Assembly (NCBI GenBank): GCA_035390965.1
Contig: DAOPKE010000027.1
Location: 1 to 31,922 of the forward strand
Reading direction: 5' to 3'
DNA length: 31,922 nucleotides
Origin: GWF2-43-63 sp035390965
Lineage (GTDB): Bacteria > Bacteroidota > Bacteroidia > Bacteroidales > DTU049
The position numbers and the translations under genes are program-made. Below, piece by piece: positions 24,847-31,922 of this stretch; position 1 is the first letter of the stretch; every line of letters starts with the position of its first letter. The notes below the pieces were generated by a model, which had not been told where the DNA came from, searched no databases, and saw only the letters and a list, made by a program, of their open reading frames with translations.

Positions 24847-25479
24847 ATGGAAGAAAAATTGAAATATATTCTGGAAGAAGCGTCAAAGCACTTTATGCGC
24901 TATGGCATCAGAAGTATGTCGATGGATGACATTGCAAGGGAGTTGGGTATTTCGAAAAAGACCTTGTATCAGTATTTTGCTGATAAAAAGGAATTGGTTC
25001 ATTCCGTTATGAAATTTCATATGGATTATACCAATGATTGTTTTCGGAACATGAAGGAAACGCCGGGAAATGCGATAGATATTTTGTTGCGGGTGAGTGA
25101 GATATTGATTGAACAGCTTGGACAAATGAATCCTTCGGTGAAATACGACCTGAGCAAATATTATCCTGAAGCTTTTAAAACGTTGATGGATTACAATCGC
25201 GGACAGGTGCTCGATCATATTGAGCGCAATCTGATGCAGGGAATCAAGGAAGGACTATACCGCAAAGAAATGAATACCCGCATTATTGCATATTTTTATC
25301 TGATACGAATGGATCAGGTGATGGCCATGGAACCCGATGATGAAAAAATGAAAAGCATTACAACAGAAGCCATTCTGAATGAGCTTTTCGTTTACCATGT
25401 CAGAGGTATTGCGAATGAGAAGGGCATTGAATATCTCGAAAACACTTTGATGAAAGATTTGAAAAACAAAAGAAAATAA
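24847..25479 (+). CDS. TetR-family transcriptional regulator
   Basis: 210 residues from the ATG at 24847. The N-terminal helix-turn-helix is textbook TetR: MEEKLKYILEEASKHFMRYGIRSMSMDDIARELGIS, then KKTLYQYFADKKELV. The C-terminal ligand domain is all-helical and of normal length. Longer in-frame versions exist upstream but run through the promoter. It precedes genes for an outer-membrane factor, adaptor and RND pump with a 42-bp gap, so it is the likely local repressor, responding to a substrate of the pump. That assignment rests on gene order. The start codon sits immediately after the -7 box, so autoregulation would involve very short leader RNA. Confidence 0.92.
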   Translation: MEEKLKYILEEASKHFMRYGIRSMSMDDIARELGISKKTLYQYFADKKELVHSVMKFHMDYTNDCFRNMKETPGNAIDILLRVSEILIEQLGQMNPSVKYDLSKYYPEAFKTLMDYNRGQVLDHIERNLMQGIKEGLYRKEMNTRIIAYFYLIRMDQVMAMEPDDEKMKSITTEAILNELFVYHVRGIANEKGIEYLENTLMKDLKNKRK

Positions 25480-25521
25480 AAAAGTTTCTTACAAAACCAG
25501 AACGCTATAATCCGACGAAAG

Positions 25522-26963
25522 ATGAAACAAACAATCATTTTACTAACGCTGTTTCTTTTTTTGTGCAATCATGGATCTGCACAGGAAAAGCTCAGTCTGA
25601 CTCTTGGACAGGCGCAGGAATATGCGCTTGATCACAACCGCACTTTGAAAAATGCATCGCTCGACATTCAGAAAGCCGAAGCCAACAAATGGTCAACGCT
25701 TTCAACCATGTTGCCTCAGGTAAACGGGTCCGTCGATTATGCAAACATGATGGGATATCAACTCACCATGATGGGATTTGACATTGCCATGCCGCCCTAT
25801 GCCACCATTGGTGTGACCACTTCAATCTCGCTGAGTGCATCGCAGGTGATTGGCGTACAGATGCAGAATATTGCTGCAAAAATGGCTGACATCACTTTGA
25901 AGCAAACCGAACAGCAGGTCACCAACCAGGTAAAGACATTGTATTTCTCTGCGCTTGTGATGGAAGAAACAACTGTTTTGCTTGATTCAAATCTTGCCAA
26001 TATGAAGAAACTGCTTGCGCATACCGAGAATTCAGTTAAAGTAGGCATACTCAATCAGACCGATGCAGATCAGCTTGCAGTGCAGATTGTAACAGTTGAG
26101 AACACAATCAATTCTGTCAAACGATCGCTCGAAATGATATACAATGCTTTGCGCCTGCAGCTGGGAATCAGCGTGGATACAGAGATTGAGCTTACTCAGG
26201 CCATTGACGAACTCGTGAATATTGAGAAAGCAAATTCATTGCTCAGTGTTGGATTTTCTTCGGAAAACAGCTTCAGTTATCAATTGCTGAAAAGCAGTGT
26301 TGATCTTTCAAAAGCACAGGTCAACATGAAAAAGTGGGCTTATGCTCCATCAATCTCGGCATATCACAGCTACACCAAAAAAGAATATTTCAGCGATGAG
26401 CCAACGATGAACATGACGCCCCCGAACATCATAGGGCTCTCTCTGAAGGTGCCGATTTTTTCGAGTGCCAGCAGATATGCCTCACTGAAAGCCGCTCAGA
26501 TTGATTATGAAAAACAACTCAACACACTGGCCGATGCCGGAGAAGGTCTTGTTATCCAGCACAGGCAGCTGTGTTTCAATCTAAGCAGCGCACTCGAAAC
26601 ATACGAAACGCAGAAGAGAAATATTGAAGTCAACCAACGGATTTTTGAAGACATTTCGCGCAAATTCGAGAATGGTATGGCTTCGAGTCTTGAAGTCACA
26701 ACGGCAGGTTCAGGGCTGATTACGGCACAGAGCAATTATGTCCAGACATTGCTGAATCTTGTCTCGGCTCAGATTGCACNNNNNNNNNNNNNNNNNNNNN
26801 NNNNNNNNNNNNNNNNNNNNNNNNNNNNNNNNNNNNNNNNNNNNNNNNNNNNNNNNNNNNNNNNNNNNNNNNNNNNNNNGCACAGAGCAATTATGTCCAG
26901 ACATTGCTGAATCTTGTCTCGGCTCAGATTGCACTTGAAGAATTACTGCAAAACGGAAATTAA
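25522..26963 (+). CDS. TolC-type outer-membrane efflux protein (interrupted by an assembly gap)
   Basis: The signal peptide is MKQTIILLTLFLFLCNHGSAQ. Two OEP repeats of long coiled helices alternate with strands (LTLGQAQEYALDHNRTLKNA at the start; LEVTTAGSGLITAQSNYVQT near the end). 100 N at 26780-26879 and a 55-bp duplicated flank split the reading frame. Removing one 55-bp copy plus the Ns leaves 1287 bp, exactly 429 codons, ending SAQIALEELLQNGN and TAA at 26961-26963. The real protein is therefore predicted to be intact at 428 residues, a normal TolC-family length. It forms the outer-membrane and periplasmic channel for the RND pump encoded two genes downstream. It is not a pseudogene. 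Confidence 0.9.
26725..26934. other. Assembly join: 55-bp identical flanks around 100 N inside tolC-like gene
   Basis: The 55 bp at 26725-26779 are identical to 26880-26934, with exactly 100 N between. The same numbers occur at the join near 16756, pointing to one assembler setting. Collapsing the duplicate restores the reading frame. Confidence 0.92.
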
Positions 26964-26966
26964 AAA

Positions 26967-28016
26967 ATGAAAACAATAAAAAAACAAAATACAATGAACA
27001 GATTGTTTCAGACAATAATTGTTGCAGGCCTGGCTATGTTGGTTGTCAGTTGCGGAACCAAAGGTAAATCAGAAGAGCAGGTCGTTGTGGAAAACAAGGT
27101 TGAGAAAGTTAAAGTTGAAGCGATACAAAAACAAACGGTCGCGCGTAAACTTGATTTATCAACGACTCTTGAAGGTTATGAAACCATGAAAGTTTCTCCT
27201 TCGCTTACCGGAAATATTGAGCACATTTATGTTGAAGTGGGTTCATATGTTGGTGCCGGACAAATGCTGGTGCGTATGGACCAGAATAAATACAATACGG
27301 CGAAACTTGGTTTTACGCAAGCCAGCATTGAGTTTGAACGTGTAAAGGCATTGAAGGAAACAAACACTGTTTCGCAGCAAACCTACGATCAGGCCAAACT
27401 GGGATATGATCAGGCCAAGGAAAGTCTGAATTTTCTTACGGAGCACACCTTTGTTAAAGCTCGTTTTCCGGGCGTTGTTTCAGCAAAGAATTATGTTGAT
27501 GGAGAGTTGTACAGCGGAGCGCCGATTCTTGTTATCACTCAGATCAATCAGCTCAAAGCATTGGTTTCTATTCCTGAAACGTATTTTCCGTTGATAAAAA
27601 CAGGCATGACAATGAATCTGCGATCTGATATATATAAAGATGAAACTTTTCCTGCTTCTATCGAAATTGTGTATCCAACCATTGATCCGGCCACACATAC
27701 ATTCCAGGCAAAACTCAGGATTCCGAACGGAACATCAAAACTTCGCCCGGGTATGTTTGTGCGTACTACGCTTGAAATGGGCGAGGTGGAAGCGTTGCTG
27801 GTGCCTTATCAGGCCGTGTTGAAGCTGACCGGATCGAATGAAAGGTTTATTTTCGTCAATGAAAATGGTGTCGCAAAACGTGTTTCTGTATCACTTGGTC
27901 AACGCTATGATGATAAAGTGGAAATTATTTCCGATCAGGTGAAAGAAGGGGATCAGCTTGTTATCCTTGGTCAGACCAAACTTGTGGATGGAACAAAACT
28001 CGAAGTGATTAAATAA
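26967..28016 (+). CDS. RND efflux periplasmic adaptor (membrane fusion protein), lipoprotein
   Basis: 349 residues. The signal sequence ends in LAMLVVSC, a lipobox, so the adaptor should be anchored in the inner membrane by lipid. Met1 (26967) or Met10 (26994) could be the start; the second gives a more typical 19-residue leader. The domains follow the HlyD/AcrA order: a lipoyl half (TLEGYETMKVSPSLTGNIEH, VEVGSYVGAGQMLVRMD), a short helical hairpin with coiled-coil pattern (about 105-150), the second lipoyl half (FVKARFPGVVSAKNYVDGEL), then beta-barrel and membrane-proximal domains. It begins three bases after the tolC-like stop codon. It bridges that channel and the RND pump encoded next. 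Confidence 0.93.
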   Translation: MKTIKKQNTMNRLFQTIIVAGLAMLVVSCGTKGKSEEQVVVENKVEKVKVEAIQKQTVARKLDLSTTLEGYETMKVSPSLTGNIEHIYVEVGSYVGAGQMLVRMDQNKYNTAKLGFTQASIEFERVKALKETNTVSQQTYDQAKLGYDQAKESLNFLTEHTFVKARFPGVVSAKNYVDGELYSGAPILVITQINQLKALVSIPETYFPLIKTGMTMNLRSDIYKDETFPASIEIVYPTIDPATHTFQAKLRIPNGTSKLRPGMFVRTTLEMGEVEALLVPYQAVLKLTGSNERFIFVNENGVAKRVSVSLGQRYDDKVEIISDQVKEGDQLVILGQTKLVDGTKLEVIK

Positions 28017-28105
28017 TTGAAAAACTGAAATCGTTTGCAGCCCGCTTCTTATTGACAAATTCAGATAAGTGAGAAGTAAATTGCAAATGCATAAACTGAA
28101 AACCA

Positions 28106-31100
28106 ATGGCTATTTACAAATCTGCAATCAATAAACCGGTCACAACTATTCTTCTGTTTGTGGCCATCCTGGTAGTTGGATTGTTTTCGTTCTCACGATT
28201 ACCCATCGACCAGTTTCCGGATATTGAAGCACCCTATATAACAGTGATGACAACCTATCCGGGAGCCAGCTCCAGTGAGGTTGAAACCAATGTGACCAAG
28301 GTGCTCGAAAACACATTGAACTCTGTTGACGACCTCGATGAGCTTACCTCCACTTCGAAAGACAACATGTCGTTGATTATGCTGAAACTCAAGTGGGGAA
28401 CCAATCTTGACGAAGTCATTAATGATGTGCGTTCGTATATTGATCTTACAAAAGATTATTTACCGACGGGTTGTTCGAATCCGTTTATTTTTAAATTCAG
28501 CACCAGCATGATGCCTATCATCATGTTTGCTGTTACTGCCGATGAAAGTTATGCCGGTCTGGATAAAATTCTGAACGATCAGGTCGTGCCTCAGCTCAAT
28601 CAGGTGGATGGAATCGGAAACATTTCCATTTCGGGCTCGCCAATCCGTTATGTGTATATCGATCTCGATCAGGAGCAGATGGATGCTTATGGAATCTCGC
28701 TTGAACAGGTGGGTTCGGCCATTAGCAGCAACAATCTGAATGTGTCTTCGGGTACTGTAAAAATGGACAAGGAGCAATATGCATTGCAGGTGCGGAGTGA
28801 ATATGTCGAGAGTGAAGAAATTGCCGATATTGTTGTGAAAACCACGATGGATGGCAGGCAGGTTTTTGTGCGCGATATTGCTCAGGTGAAAGATACCATC
28901 AAGGATCTGACACTTGATGAAAAAGTGAATGGTCAGAATGGTGTGCGGCTTGTGATTGCAAAACAATCCGGAGCCAATACTGTTCAGGTTGCTTCGGATG
29001 TGCAGAAACAACTCGAAAACATTAAATCAGCGCTTCCTTCCGATATTGAAATTTCGGTGATTTACGATTCTGCCGAAACCATCAAGGATTCCATTTATAG
29101 TCTCGAAGAATCCATTATGTTTGCTCTTCTTTTTGTTGTGTTGGTGGTGCTGTTTTTCCTCGGCCGCTGGCGTGCAACACTTATTATTGCGCTTACCATT
29201 CCCATTGCTTTGGTGGGTTCTTTTGTCTATCTGGCTTTTGTTGACAGTTCTCTCAATATTATTTCATTGTCTTCGCTTACTGTTGCCATAGGACTTGTGG
29301 TTGATGATGCTATTGTTGTGCTTGAAAACATTATTAAACATATTGAACGTGGCTCTACGCCGCGCGAAGCCGCAGTTGCTGCAACCAATGAAGTTTGGGT
29401 GTCGGTTATTGCAACCACACTTGTAATTATTGCTGTATTTCTTCCGCTTACCATGCTTGGCGGAATGGCCGGAATCATGTTTAAGGAACTTGGATGGATT
29501 GTTACCATTGTTATTGCCATCTCTGCCATTGTTGCCATTTCTCTCACGCCAATGCTCGCTTCGCGGATTCTCCGGAAGAAAAAAGTAGCTGTTGATAGTA
29601 ACGGACATATAATTGAAGAAAAAGAAAAATCGTTGTGGTATGATCGTTCAATCGGAAGGATGCTTCATAAGCTCGATCTGCGATATGCCAATATTCTGCG
29701 TTGGTGTCTCAATCATAAAAAATTAACGATGCTGATTGTGGTTGTTTTCTTTGTTGTGTCGTTGATTCCCGCACTGACAGGGCAGATCGGCACCGACTTT
29801 ATGCAGCAGAGCGATGGAGGCCGGCTTACAGTTACGGCAGAACTGCAGCGTGGAACACGTCTGGAAGAAACCATGAAAACCGCACGCAGACTCGAAAGCC
29901 GCTTTATGGAAATTGCGCCTGAAATAAAAATTATCTCTACAACCGTTGGTTCCAGCGACGAGGCCACCATTTCAGCCATGTTCTCGACAGCTACCAACAA
30001 CAAGATTTCGATGACGGTGGTGTGTAGCGACAAGAGCGAACGTAAACGAAGTATTTTTGAAATTGCAGAAGTGCTGCGTCAGGAAATGCTTTTGTATCCC
30101 GAACTCACAACATTCCAGGCGCAGGTTGCAGGTATGATGGGTGGTGGAATTGCCGGCACTTCAACCGTTAATGTTGAAATTTACGGATATGACTTCGATC
30201 AGACAGCGGTTATGGCCGAAACAGTAAAGAAAGCCATTTCGGAAAATGTGAAAGGAGCCCGCGATATTACCATCAGCCGCGAGCCCGATCGTCCCGAGCT
30301 GAAAGTGGTTGTTGATAAACAAAAACTGGCCATGCATGGGCTTTCTTCATCAGCTGTTTCAATGTATGTGCGCAACAGGGTCCTTGGTATGAATGCCGGT
30401 TTTCTGAAAGAGGAGGGCGAAGAGTATGATATTGTTGTACGCATGAAAGAGGAAAACCGCAATTCGATCAGTGCTATTCTTAATTTGAGTATTCCAACAC
30501 CAAGCGGTGGAAAAATAAAACTCAGCGAGATAGCCAGAGTTGAAGAATTCTGGACTCCACAGACCATCACCCGCAAAAGTCGTCAGCGTATTGTAACAGT
30601 TGCAGTGACACCTTACAAAACATCGCTTGGAGAGCTGGCTGCAGGTGTTAAGGATGAATTGAAAAATATTGAAGTTCCCAATGGCATTACATTGAACATT
30701 GGTGGTGATTATCAGGAACAACAGGAAACATTTGCCGACATGACATTGTTTATGTTGCTAATCATTATGCTTGTGTTCATTGTAATGGCGTCGCAGTTCG
30801 AGTCATTCAAAAAGCCCTTCATTATTATGGCTTCGGTGTTTTTTGCTTTCTCAGGAATCATTCTTGCTTTGTTCATTACCGGCACAACACTCGATATGAT
30901 TGGTGCTCTTGGTGCCATTATGCTTGTAGGTATTGTTGTGAAAAACGGCATTGTGCTTGTTGATTATACTAATCTGATGCGTGATCGAGGTTACGAATTG
31001 AAGGAAGCTATTGCGCTTTCCGGGCAGTCGCGACTTCGTCCTGTGCTCATGACCGCTCTTACGGCTATTCTTGGTATGGTTCCGATGGCCATAAGTACCG

Positions 31101-31303
31101 GAGCCGGTTCCGAAATGTGGCGCCCGATGGGTATTGTTATTATCGGAGGCCTTACCGTTTCAATGTTTCTTACACTGATTGTAGTTCCTGTTCTTTATGG
31201 TATTATGTCGCGTCATGGTGAACGTGATGAAACAGAGCGCCAGCGCAAGGAGTTTATTTTTATGGAAATTTCTGACGAAACCTCAACAACTTCAAAAAAC
31301 TAA
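28106..31303 (+). CDS. RND-family efflux pump, inner-membrane transporter (AcrB/MexB type)
   Basis: 1065 residues with the twelve-helix, two-large-loop RND layout. The first helix follows MAIYKSAINKPVT, and the porter domain begins PIDQFPDIEAPYITVMTTYPG as in HAE1 pumps. Proton relay residues are present: Asp400-Asp401 in IGLVVDDAIVVLEN and Lys946 in GIVVKNGIVLVDYTN. This argues for multidrug-type (HAE1) transport and against the metal-exporting CusA group, although the substrate is not determined. A charged C-terminal tail of about 30 residues follows the last helix. It is preceded by 89 bp after the adaptor gene and followed by 4 bp before the PII-like gene. Confidence 0.96.
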   Translation: MAIYKSAINKPVTTILLFVAILVVGLFSFSRLPIDQFPDIEAPYITVMTTYPGASSSEVETNVTKVLENTLNSVDDLDELTSTSKDNMSLIMLKLKWGTNLDEVINDVRSYIDLTKDYLPTGCSNPFIFKFSTSMMPIIMFAVTADESYAGLDKILNDQVVPQLNQVDGIGNISISGSPIRYVYIDLDQEQMDAYGISLEQVGSAISSNNLNVSSGTVKMDKEQYALQVRSEYVESEEIADIVVKTTMDGRQVFVRDIAQVKDTIKDLTLDEKVNGQNGVRLVIAKQSGANTVQVASDVQKQLENIKSALPSDIEISVIYDSAETIKDSIYSLEESIMFALLFVVLVVLFFLGRWRATLIIALTIPIALVGSFVYLAFVDSSLNIISLSSLTVAIGLVVDDAIVVLENIIKHIERGSTPREAAVAATNEVWVSVIATTLVIIAVFLPLTMLGGMAGIMFKELGWIVTIVIAISAIVAISLTPMLASRILRKKKVAVDSNGHIIEEKEKSLWYDRSIGRMLHKLDLRYANILRWCLNHKKLTMLIVVVFFVVSLIPALTGQIGTDFMQQSDGGRLTVTAELQRGTRLEETMKTARRLESRFMEIAPEIKIISTTVGSSDEATISAMFSTATNNKISMTVVCSDKSERKRSIFEIAEVLRQEMLLYPELTTFQAQVAGMMGGGIAGTSTVNVEIYGYDFDQTAVMAETVKKAISENVKGARDITISREPDRPELKVVVDKQKLAMHGLSSSAVSMYVRNRVLGMNAGFLKEEGEEYDIVVRMKEENRNSISAILNLSIPTPSGGKIKLSEIARVEEFWTPQTITRKSRQRIVTVAVTPYKTSLGELAAGVKDELKNIEVPNGITLNIGGDYQEQQETFADMTLFMLLIIMLVFIVMASQFESFKKPFIIMASVFFAFSGIILALFITGTTLDMIGALGAIMLVGIVVKNGIVLVDYTNLMRDRGYELKEAIALSGQSRLRPVLMTALTAILGMVPMAISTGAGSEMWRPMGIVIIGGLTVSMFLTLIVVPVLYGIMSRHGERDETERQRKEFIFMEISDETSTTSKN

Positions 31304-31307
31304 TCGA

Positions 31308-31601
31308 ATGAAAGCTGTATTCATTGTTTTTAACCAATCACACACAGAGCGTGTAGAGTATATGCTCGATAAACTCGGCATCCGGGGTTTTACTTTTCTC
31401 GAAGATGTTCAGGGACGTGGAAATATTGATGGAGAGCCACATAGAGGAACACACACTTGGCCTGAGATGAATTCGGCAGTGATCACTATTGTGCAGGATA
31501 ATCAGGTGGATGATTTACTCAAGTCGGTTCATAAACTCGATCTTCGCAATAAAGCCGCCGGTGTGCGTGCTTTTACGTGGAATATTGAGCAAATGATGTA
31601 A
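31308..31601 (+). CDS. Small PII-like protein linked to the RND pump
   Basis: 97 residues from ATG 31308, four bases after the pump stop codon. The chain MKAVFIVFNQSHTERVEYML has the beta-alpha-beta start of the PII/CutA-like ferredoxin fold. GRGNIDGEPHRGTHTWPEMN sits where PII proteins carry the T-loop, and AVITIVQDNQVDDLLKSVHKL resembles the second beta-alpha-beta half. The tail is AFTWNIEQMM. I recall similar short PII-like proteins beside efflux pumps in Bacteroidota. Ligand binding and action on the pump are inference. A longer in-frame version starting inside the pump gene is rejected because it would overlap the pump coding sequence by more than 100 bp. Confidence 0.72.
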   Translation: MKAVFIVFNQSHTERVEYMLDKLGIRGFTFLEDVQGRGNIDGEPHRGTHTWPEMNSAVITIVQDNQVDDLLKSVHKLDLRNKAAGVRAFTWNIEQMM

Positions 31602-31612
31602 TAAAGATCATC

Positions 31613-31725
31613 GAATCATGAACATTGAACAAGGAGGGATGAAGGATGTTTTAAATGAATTATCCTTCAGCGTTATCCTTTCCTTGTTCATGATTCCTTG
31701 TTCAAAGTTCGGTGTTCATGATTCA
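31613..31725. repeat. Imperfect inverted repeat of GAACA-type words
   Basis: The left arm starts GAATCATGAACATTGAACAA at 31613. Two right arms end in its reverse complement: ...TTCATGATTC at 31696 and again at 31725. Twelve outer bases pair exactly with either arm, with further pairing inside. The words match those of the repeat at 16919-17100. It lies after the efflux operon and just upstream of the tRNA promoter. Confidence 0.7.
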
Positions 31726-31734
31726 AAAATTTAT

Positions 31735-31742
31735 TATCTTTG
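31735..31742 (+). promoter_or_regulatory. -7 element of the tRNA-Val pair
   Basis: TATCTTTG matches TAnnTTTG and lies 18 bp before the first tRNA gene. The -33 region overlaps the inverted repeat and has no exact TTTG at the expected spacing. Confidence 0.55.
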
Positions 31743-31760
31743 CATCCCCTTAATTAAAGG

Positions 31761-31838
31761 GGGTTGTTAGCTCAGTTGGTTCAGAGCGCATGCTTCACAC
31801 GCATGAGGTCACTGGTTCGAATCCAGTACAGCCCACCA
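31761..31838 (+). tRNA. tRNA-Val (anticodon CAC)
   Basis: A complete cloverleaf. The acceptor GGGTTGT pairs with ACAGCCC (one G-T pair); the D-arm is AGCTCAGTTGGTTCAGAGC; the anticodon stem is CATGC/GCATG with loop TTCACAC (CAC at 31796-31798); the T-arm is ACTGG-TTCGAAT-CCAGT. The discriminator is A and CCA is encoded (31836-31838). It reads GUG codons. Confidence 0.95.
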
Positions 31839-31846
31839 GCAAAACC

Positions 31847-31922
31847 GAGTCTTTAGCTCAGCTGGTTTAGAGCGCTTGCTTGACAGGCAAGAGGTCGGCA
31901 GTTCGAACCTGCCAAGACTCAC
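31847..31922 (+). tRNA. tRNA-Val (anticodon GAC), 3' end cut by window
   Basis: The acceptor GAGTCTT pairs with AAGACTC; the anticodon stem CTTGC/GCAAG holds the loop TTGACAG (GAC at 31882-31884); the T-arm is GGCAG-TTCGAAC-CTGCC. The window ends within the terminal CCA after the discriminator A. It is 8 bp after the CAC tRNA, so the two are co-transcribed. It reads GUC and GUU. Confidence 0.94.

Noticed and set aside
24405..24929. A 174-codon plus-strand frame upstream of tetR
   Set aside because: It covers word repeats and runs into tetR out of frame; its composition is repeat-like and no domain is visible.
28017..28105. Regulatory hairpin between adaptor and pump genes
   Set aside because: CTTCT...AGAAG pairs only with internal bulges, and there is no T-run or conserved motif.
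31197..31307. Longer PII-like protein starting inside the RND gene
   Set aside because: It would overlap the pump by more than 100 bp in another frame; the ATG at 31308 follows the pump stop by four bases and matches the expected protein start.

Overview
The window looks like a chromosomal contig of a Bacteroidota (Bacteroidales-like) bacterium, probably from a metagenome assembly. The evidence is: promoters of the TTTG / TAnnTTTG type with almost no Shine-Dalgarno sequences; an efp-lpxD pair; a large cell-surface protein with repeated Ig/PKD-like modules; lipoproteins with Bacteroidota-style lipoboxes; and a TetR-TolC-adaptor-RND operon ending in a small PII-like gene. Two runs of exactly 100 N are each flanked by identical 55-bp copies. 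These look like scaffolding joins between overlapping contigs, not biology.

Layout. 1-2124 (-) is the N-terminal 708 codons of a giant secreted or surface protein that runs off the left edge. 2606-4130 (+) holds efp and an lpxD-type acyltransferase. 4181-8751 (-) is a surface-polysaccharide block: flippase, methyltransferase, chain-length regulator and O-antigen polymerase/ligase, with a divergent GT4 glycosyltransferase at 8800-9963 (+). 9953-10521 carries a decayed 3' fragment of elbB and a cluster of small hairpins, followed by intact elbB (-). Two tandem paralogous lipoproteins and a TauE/SafE permease follow (-). 13290-16654 (-) encodes GatE and GatD, the archaeal-type Glu-tRNA(Gln) amidotransferase, next to metG (17183-19222, -). 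19288-22305 (-) is a tight dxs / small protein / radical-SAM operon, followed by pepP (-). 24847-31601 (+) is the TetR-RND efflux operon. The right edge has two valine tRNA genes, CAC and GAC; the second is cut by the window end.

The most notable gene-level observation is a complete gatED pair in a bacterial context, since GatDE is classically an archaeal enzyme. The most notable non-gene observation is that nearly every longer intergenic stretch holds families of short repeated words and small palindromes. Examples are an inverted pair of multi-hairpin elements sharing a 12-mer linker, a threefold ~54-bp repeat carrying a 24-bp hairpin insertion, and two copies of a CCCTTCGAC...GCTCAGGA hairpin. 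The duplicated elbB 3' end flanks one such hairpin cluster, which suggests these elements may rearrange DNA. No CRISPR array, transposase, phage gene or classical defence locus was seen.
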